From Paracoccus sanguinis (lineage in GTDB: Bacteria > Pseudomonadota > Alphaproteobacteria > Rhodobacterales > Rhodobacteraceae): 64,000 nt of DNA. Made by a program: the position numbers and the translations under genes. The notes below the pieces were generated by a model that worked only from the letters and a program-made list of their open reading frames with translations, made no database searches and had not been told where the DNA came from. Location of the stretch: assembly GCF_900106665.1 (NCBI RefSeq), contig NZ_FNNA01000003.1, forward strand, positions 186,001-250,000, read 5' to 3'. Positions 59,153 to 64,000 of this stretch are shown here, piece after piece; the first letter of the stretch is position 1, and each line of letters opens with the position of its first letter.

Positions 59153-61909
59153 CTACTGCGCCGGCCTCAGCCAAGTCACCCCCGACGCCCCCGCCCGCGC
59201 CAGCGTGGGGTCAAGCGACATGGCGATGTACTCCCCCCGCCGCCAGCGTTCGGCGAGGTCGTCGTAGTGGCGCGAGAGCGGGTGCCCGGACTGCCCGGTC
59301 GAGATCACGAAGACTGAGCTGTCCGGGTCGGCGAGGTCATAGACGCCGCGGAACCCCGCCCCGGTGACCGCCTGCCACGGGTCGGCCCCCTCGCCCAGCG
59401 TGCCGGCGCGCGCGAGGCTCGAGCCGTCGCCCGAGATCGACTGCACGAGGTTAACCACCCAGGCCACCCCCGGCATACGGCCGAGCGCCGGGTGCAGGTG
59501 GCGCGCGGCGTGGACGTCGCCCCAGCGCCAGCTCGTCACGTCGGGGCCGAAGCGGGCGGTCAGATCGACCAGCGCCGCGTCGAGCGCCCGGCGGGCGATG
59601 GTCGCGCAATCCTCGACCGGCGCCGACTGCACCACGTCGCACCACACCGCCGCGCCGCCGGTGTTGCGGAACACCCGGTCGATAAACGCCGGTCGTAGCC
59701 GCCCCGCGACCACGGGGGCGAGCGCCCCCAGCTCGTCATGCACCAGCCGGTCCTGCAGCGCAGCCATCCAGGCGGCGTAGATCAGCGGCTCGGGCAGGTG
59801 CTCGCCCATGTTGCCGTCCCACTCGGCAAGCAGGCCAAGCGCGTCCTGCCGCTGGCGTTCGGGCGTGCCGGGGGCCGCGGGCTCTCCGGTGAACCACAGG
59901 TCGGCGCCGACCAGCGGCAGCAGCGCGCGGGCCGCCGGGCTCACGGTGTCGAGCTGGGCATCGATGAAGCTGTCGCGCGAGTGGATCTCGCGCGCCGCGA
60001 GCAGGCGGCGCAGGCGCGCGAGGCGCAGCGGGTCGTCGCGGTCGAAGCCGAGCGCGAGCGGGCCGGTGGCCGGGGCCAACGCGGGAGCGGCCGCCGCCGG
60101 CGCGGCGGGTTGCGCGGGTGCAGGCTGGGCAGTGTTCGGTGTTGCGGGTGCGGGGGCGGCCCCGCCAGCCGCGGTGGCCGGTGCAGCGGCCATCGCGGCG
60201 CCGCCGGTGGCCGTGCCCGCGCCCGGTGCGCCGATTGCGCCGATGGGCACAGCCGTCGCACTCCCACCGGGCGCCGCCGCACCCGGTGCAGCCGCGCCCG
60301 CGGCCACGGCGCTGCCGGGGATTTCCCCCCCGGTCGCGGCCACAAGCCCCTGCGCGGGCTGCGTCTCGCGTCGCGGGTCACCCGGGGGCACCAGCCCCTG
60401 CCACGTCGTGCGGGGATCGCTGCCCGGGGCCGGCATCCGCCCGCCGGTCGGGTGATCGCCGCGGATCGGGATCGCCCCGGCCAGCACCTGCGCCACCCCG
60501 GCCTTGTCGGCCAGCGTGACCTCGACCGCGGGGGCCACCACCGCCTCGACCGCGCGGCGGGCGGCGGCACGGTCCGGGGCGGCCATCAGCGCCACGAGCG
60601 CGCTCATCGTCCCGTCGTCGGTGGCAAGCCCCGTCCAGCGCAGCGCCGGGACGAAGCCCGCGGGCGTGACCGAAGCGAGCCCCAGATGCGCCGGCGGGAT
60701 CACTGGCCCGGCCAGCGATTCGCGCAGCGTGATGCGGCGCGGCTCGGCGTCGCGCACCCGGATGATCTCGTGCGTGGTGACGAAGTCGCGCCAGCCGCCG
60801 GGACCGAGATAGCGGTCGGGGGCGCCGGGCTGCACCTCCTCCATCACCAGGTCCTGGTCGTCGATCGCCGCCGGGGTCAGCCCCCAGGCGAGCGTCGGGT
60901 TGCGGCCCGAGAGCACCGCCGGGATGCCCGGGATGGTGCCACCGATCACGCTGCCCGCGCGCAGGTCCATCCGGGCGAGGTACCACAGCGACGGTGCCGT
61001 CAGCGCCACATGGGGGTCGTTGGCGAGGATCGGGGCGCCCGCCGCGGTGCGCTCGGCCACGGCGGCGAAGGCGTTGGCCGAGGTGCCCTCGAACAGCGGC
61101 ACATAGCCCAGCAACCGCGCGGCCCAGGCGGCCGCGGCATCGCCCGGACCCGCCGGGCGCGCGGCGTCGCCCCGCGCCCCCTCGGCCCCGCCGGGGGCCA
61201 GCGGCTGGAACAGCGCGCCCTCGCCGAAGAGCGCGGCATAGGCGGGCAACGGCGGCTCACCCGCTGCGCCGACGAGGTCCGCGGCGCGCTCGGGGACGGC
61301 GAGCGACACCTGCGCCCGCTCGATTTCGGCCACCGCCTGCGTGGTGGCGCCGGCCGCGATCAGCTTGAGGATGGCGAGCGAATCCGCCGGCTGCCAATAG
61401 GTGATGTCACCGGGCAGCAGGAAGAACTCGGGCGCGCCGCGGCCGCGGGCGCCGCTGTTGACCTGCTCGACCCAGGCGTTGACCCCGTCGGCATAGGCCG
61501 CAAGCGCCGCCTGCGTCGTCTCATCCTGCGCGGCGAGCGAGGCCTGCGCCGTGCGCCACAGCCCGAGCCGGCGGGCGAGGTCGTCGCCGGCATAGGCGCG
61601 GGCGCCGAACAGCTCGGCCAGCCGCCCCTGCGCGGCGCGGCGCAGCACGACCATCTGGAACAGCCGGTCCTGCGCATGGGCGAGCCCGAGCGCGAAGAAC
61701 GCGTCGTGGTCGGTCTGGGCGAGGATATGCGGCACCCCTTCGGTGGTGCGCACGATCTCGACCGGCTGCTCGATCCCGGCGAGGTCGAAGCTCTCGTCAT
61801 AGCCCGGCAGCGAGCGGACGGCGAAATACCAGACCAGCGCCACGGCCGCGACAAGCCCGAGGATCAGCCCGATCGTCAGCCGGACGAGCCAGCGAAACAG
61901 CGTCAGCAT
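59153..61909 (-). CDS. Penicillin acylase family (Ntn) hydrolase with Ala/Pro/Gly-rich insertion
   Basis: 918 residues from the ATG at 61909. One N-terminal membrane span (about 11-32) or uncleaved signal. The alpha part has VRTTEGVPHILAQTDHDAFFALGLAHAQDRLFQM, the family's start. The chain-break region EGTSANAF has the candidate N-terminal nucleophile Ser277, followed by PILANDPHVALTAPSLWY. Residues ~529-616 (60062-60325) are almost pure Ala/Pro/Gly/Thr, placed in a loop between LVAATGGEI and LALGFDRDDPLRL. Substrate (beta-lactam, acyl-homoserine lactone or other amide) is not predictable. Confidence 0.87.
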   Translation of the reverse strand: MLTLFRWLVRLTIGLILGLVAAVALVWYFAVRSLPGYDESFDLAGIEQPVEIVRTTEGVPHILAQTDHDAFFALGLAHAQDRLFQMVVLRRAAQGRLAELFGARAYAGDDLARRLGLWRTAQASLAAQDETTQAALAAYADGVNAWVEQVNSGARGRGAPEFFLLPGDITYWQPADSLAILKLIAAGATTQAVAEIERAQVSLAVPERAADLVGAAGEPPLPAYAALFGEGALFQPLAPGGAEGARGDAARPAGPGDAAAAWAARLLGYVPLFEGTSANAFAAVAERTAAGAPILANDPHVALTAPSLWYLARMDLRAGSVIGGTIPGIPAVLSGRNPTLAWGLTPAAIDDQDLVMEEVQPGAPDRYLGPGGWRDFVTTHEIIRVRDAEPRRITLRESLAGPVIPPAHLGLASVTPAGFVPALRWTGLATDDGTMSALVALMAAPDRAAARRAVEAVVAPAVEVTLADKAGVAQVLAGAIPIRGDHPTGGRMPAPGSDPRTTWQGLVPPGDPRRETQPAQGLVAATGGEIPGSAVAAGAAAPGAAAPGGSATAVPIGAIGAPGAGTATGGAAMAAAPATAAGGAAPAPATPNTAQPAPAQPAAPAAAAPALAPATGPLALGFDRDDPLRLARLRRLLAAREIHSRDSFIDAQLDTVSPAARALLPLVGADLWFTGEPAAPGTPERQRQDALGLLAEWDGNMGEHLPEPLIYAAWMAALQDRLVHDELGALAPVVAGRLRPAFIDRVFRNTGGAAVWCDVVQSAPVEDCATIARRALDAALVDLTARFGPDVTSWRWGDVHAARHLHPALGRMPGVAWVVNLVQSISGDGSSLARAGTLGEGADPWQAVTGAGFRGVYDLADPDSSVFVISTGQSGHPLSRHYDDLAERWRRGEYIAMSLDPTLARAGASGVTWLRPAQ

Positions 61910-62057
61910 GGTGGGGGGCTGGTCCTTGGAAGCGTCGGCAGGCCGGTTGACCGTCCCGCGGGGGCGATGGAATGTGGCCTTGCTGATAGGCCAGCCGGCG
62001 CGGGTTTTCAACGCGCGAGGGGCGGGCGGCGCGCAGACGGGCAATCGGGGGGACGGC

Positions 62058-62924
62058 ATGGCACGGGTGGCATTTCTGGGGCTTGGGGTGATGGTGTTCC
62101 CGATGGCCGGGCATCTGGCGGCGGCGGGGCACGAGGTCACGGTCTACAACCGCACCCCCGCCCGCGCCGCCGACTGGGCCGCCCGCCACACCGGCCGCAC
62201 CGCCCCCACCCCGCGCGCGGCGGCCGAGGGCGCCGAGGTGGTCATGGCTTGTGTCGGCAACGACGACGACCTGCGAGCGGTCTGCCTCGGCCCCGAGGGC
62301 GCCTTTGCGGGCATGGCCGCGGGGGCGCTCTTCGTCGATCACACCACCGTCTCGGCCAAGGTCACGCGCGAACTGGCCGAGGCCGCGCGCGCCGCGGGGC
62401 TGGGCTTCGTCGATGCCCCCGTCTCGGGCGGGCAGGCGGGGGCCGAGACCGGCCAGCTTTCGATCATGTGCGGCGGCACGCCCGAGCATTACGCGCGGGC
62501 CGAGCCGGTGATCGCCGCTTATGCCCGGATCTGCCGGCGGATGGGCGACAGCGGCGCGGGGCAGCTGACCAAGATGGCCAACCAGATCGCCATCGCGGGG
62601 CTGGTACAGGGCCTCGCCGAATCGCTGAACTTCGCCGAGCGAGCCGGGCTCTCGATCCCCGAGGTGGTCGAGGTGATCAGCCAGGGCGCCGCCGGCAGCT
62701 GGCAGATGGTGAACCGCCACAAGGCGATGGCCGAGGGGGCCTTTGACTTCGGCTTCGCGGTTGACTGGATGCGCAAGGACCTGGGCATCTGCCTCGACAC
62801 CGCGGACGAGACCGGGGCCAGCCTGCCGGTCACGGCGCTGGTGGACCAGTTCTACAAGGAGGTGCAGGCGATGGGCGGCGGGCGCTGGGACACCTCATCG
62901 CTGATCGCGCGGCTGAGGCGGTGA
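62058..62924 (+). CDS. 3-hydroxyisobutyrate dehydrogenase-like NAD(P) oxidoreductase
   Basis: 288 residues, beta-hydroxyacid dehydrogenase family. Rossmann start FLGLGVMVFPMAGHLA, substrate motif DAPVSGGQAGAETGQLSIMCGG and GQLTKMANQIAIAGLVQGLAE with the catalytic lysine. In the signature G-L-G-x-M-G, the last glycine is valine here, a departure at a helix-capping position that may affect cofactor binding. A GGGGGGA ribosome site precedes the ATG. The stop overlaps the GTG start of the cupin gene. Confidence 0.86.
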   Translation: MARVAFLGLGVMVFPMAGHLAAAGHEVTVYNRTPARAADWAARHTGRTAPTPRAAAEGAEVVMACVGNDDDLRAVCLGPEGAFAGMAAGALFVDHTTVSAKVTRELAEAARAAGLGFVDAPVSGGQAGAETGQLSIMCGGTPEHYARAEPVIAAYARICRRMGDSGAGQLTKMANQIAIAGLVQGLAESLNFAERAGLSIPEVVEVISQGAAGSWQMVNRHKAMAEGAFDFGFAVDWMRKDLGICLDTADETGASLPVTALVDQFYKEVQAMGGGRWDTSSLIARLRR

Positions 62925-63367
62925 CGATCCCCGCCCATCAGCGACCGCTGATCCACCGCGCCGCGGGCCCGGCCGACCCCGCCTGGTTCGAGCGCCGCTT
63001 TGGCGCCAACGGCTGGACCGGCGCTTGGCGCGATGGCGTCTATGCGCGCCACCACTACCACGCGACGACGCACGAGGTGCTGGGCTGCTACGCGGGCACC
63101 GCCCGGCTGCAACTCGGCGGCCCCGCGGGCGAGGTCCACGACATCGCCGCCGGCGACGTGGTGGTGATCCCGGCCGGGCTGGCCCATTGCAACCTGCGCT
63201 CGAGCGCGGATTTCGCGGTGGTGGGCGCCTATCCGGGCGGGGTGTCGCCCGATCTGCGGGACGGCGCGGGCGATGCGGAGGTCGCGCTGCACCGGCCCGT
63301 GCGCGATCCGGTTCTGGGCGCAGGCGCCGGGTTTGCGGCGGATGCCGCACCCGTCTCGCGCGGCTGA
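62921..63367 (+). CDS. Cupin-domain protein
   Basis: 148 residues from a GTG overlapping the dehydrogenase stop. A single cupin barrel: YARHHYHATTHEVLGCYAGTARLQLGG contains the metal-binding His-His-Glu-type motif, and DVVVIPAGLAHCNLRSS has the second-motif histidine. Small stand-alone cupins of this size bind a metal and either isomerise or sense small molecules. Function unknown; coupling suggests work with the dehydrogenase. Confidence 0.83.
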   Translation: MTIPAHQRPLIHRAAGPADPAWFERRFGANGWTGAWRDGVYARHHYHATTHEVLGCYAGTARLQLGGPAGEVHDIAAGDVVVIPAGLAHCNLRSSADFAVVGAYPGGVSPDLRDGAGDAEVALHRPVRDPVLGAGAGFAADAAPVSRG

Positions 63368-63382
63368 AGGGTGGAGGGCGAA

Positions 63383-63459
63383 TGGCGGGCCCGGAAGGGC
63401 TCGAACCCTCAACCTGCCGATTAGAAGTCGGCTGCTCTATCCAGTTGAGCTACGGGCCC
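63383..63459 (-). tRNA. tRNA-Arg (anticodon TCT)
   Basis: 77 nt including an encoded CCA end. Acceptor GGGCCCG pairs with CGGGCCC; D arm GCTC...GAGC; anticodon stem CCGAC/ATCGG-type with loop CTTCTAA giving anticodon TCT; T arm GAGGG-TTCGAGC-CCTTC. It reads AGA, a rare codon in this GC-rich genome. Confidence 0.96.
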
Positions 63460-63539
63460 GCGCTGCCGTTTTCTCTGCGGCAAATGCCGCGCGCGTGCAA
63501 GGGACAGGCCGGGGCGACCAGCGGCCCCGGGCCGCGCGG

Positions 63540-64000
63540 TCAGATCGCCCGCGTCATGAAGACGCTCATCGGATCGGGGCGATAATCCCCGAAGGGCGGG
63601 CACTCAGCGAACCCGGCGCGGGCGTAGAGCGCGCGGGCGGGCGCAAAGCTCGGCTGCGCGCCGGTCTCGAGCGACAGGCGCGCGAGTCCCATTTCCCGCC
63701 CGGCCTCGACCAGATGCGTGACCATCAGCGCGGCGAGGCCGCGGCCGCGCGCCTCGTCGAGGACGTGCATCGACTTGATCTCGCCGTGCCCTGCGCCGAT
63801 CCGCTTGATCGCCCCCATCGCCAGCGGCTGCCCGGCGTCGCGCAGCACGAACAGCGCCACGCCCTCGGCCGCGAGCCCGGCGCGGTCCATCATGTGGATC
63901 GACTCGGGCGGCGTGTCGGCGTGGCAGAAGGCGTGATGGCGCTCGAAGAGCAGCCCGAGGTCGGGGGTCAGCGGATCCTCGCGCCCGACCGTCAGGCGGT
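63540..64000 (-). CDS. GNAT-family acetyltransferase (start beyond window)
   Basis: The frame stays open from the stop at 63540 to the right edge, so the N terminus is missing. Residues seen: FERHHAFCHADTPPESIHMMD, IKSMHVLDEARGRGLAALMVTHLVE with the acetyl-CoA P-loop (RGRGLA), and LYARAGFAEC near the end, the usual GNAT close. The shorter ATG at 63893 would cut off the conserved first strand. Related to YsnE/PA4866-type N-acetyltransferases; substrate unknown. Confidence 0.87.
   Translation of the reverse strand, partial: RLTVGREDPLTPDLGLLFERHHAFCHADTPPESIHMMDRAGLAAEGVALFVLRDAGQPLAMGAIKRIGAGHGEIKSMHVLDEARGRGLAALMVTHLVEAGREMGLARLSLETGAQPSFAPARALYARAGFAECPPFGDYRPDPMSVFMTRAI

Overview
The window is GC-rich, densely coded bacterial chromosome, almost certainly from an alphaproteobacterium of the order Rhodobacterales (Rhodobacteraceae-like). 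Evidence: a SAM/SAH riboswitch before metK (a class known from Rhodobacterales), the dnaX-ybaB-recR block, an EnuR-type ectoine regulator, and two copies of an intergenic stem-loop carrying CTTGCCCAAATATCCCGGGG. No phage, integrase, transposase, rRNA or CRISPR array was seen; one tRNA-Arg lies near the right end.

Layout. 1-1.75 kb: the end of an AMP-forming acyl ligase, an acyl carrier protein and a PLP decarboxylase, overlapping on +. 1.7-3.9 kb: SGNH esterase and NAD-capped RNA/NADH pyrophosphatase on -. 4-7.3 kb: dnaX, ybaB/ebfC, recR and a thioesterase on +. 7.4-8 kb: small heat-shock protein with a sigma-32-like promoter and a ROSE-like RNA thermometer. 8-12.4 kb: glycolate oxidase glcDEF with a coupled VOC protein. 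12.5-13.6 kb: two small conserved genes. 13.6-24.2 kb: leucine/isovalerate catabolism (liuA, acyl-CoA synthetase, liuB, liuD, GST, HMG-CoA lyase, enoyl-CoA hydratase) on -, with an ompW gene on + set inside it behind an FNR-like box. 24.6-31.3 kb: urea ABC transporter urtABCDE. 31.3-32.1 kb: gene-poor stretch. 32.1-42.9 kb: PAP2 phosphatase, glmS, glmU, gph, nagZ, SPOR protein, argS and a cation/proton antiporter. 43-48.4 kb: DEAD-box helicase with a very long charged tail, lnt, and riboswitch-controlled metK.

48.5-59 kb is a complete-looking ectoine import and catabolism island: MocR-type regulator enuR, ABC importer ehuA-ehuB-ehuCD, eutA, ectoine hydrolase, N-acetyl-diaminobutyrate deacetylase, semialdehyde dehydrogenase and aminotransferase. 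Ectoine is taken up, opened to N-acetyl-diaminobutyrate, deacetylated, transaminated and oxidised to aspartate. The two permease genes ehuC and ehuD are joined into one frame, and the other frame still holds the expected ehuC end and a TGATG junction. eutB, eutC and asnC, usual partners in marine Rhodobacteraceae, are absent. 59-64 kb: a penicillin-acylase family hydrolase with an Ala/Pro/Gly insertion, a 3-hydroxyisobutyrate dehydrogenase-like protein, a cupin, tRNA-Arg(TCT) and a partial GNAT acetyltransferase.

Urea and ectoine uptake together suggest a nitrogen-scavenging organism from saline or marine water; that lifestyle is inference. The least ordinary points are the ehuCD fusion, shared operator motifs on both sides of enuR, the ROSE-like thermometer, the two stem-loops with different but fully paired stems, and four GCATGAAC repeats at an exact 11-bp period upstream of the PAP2 gene.
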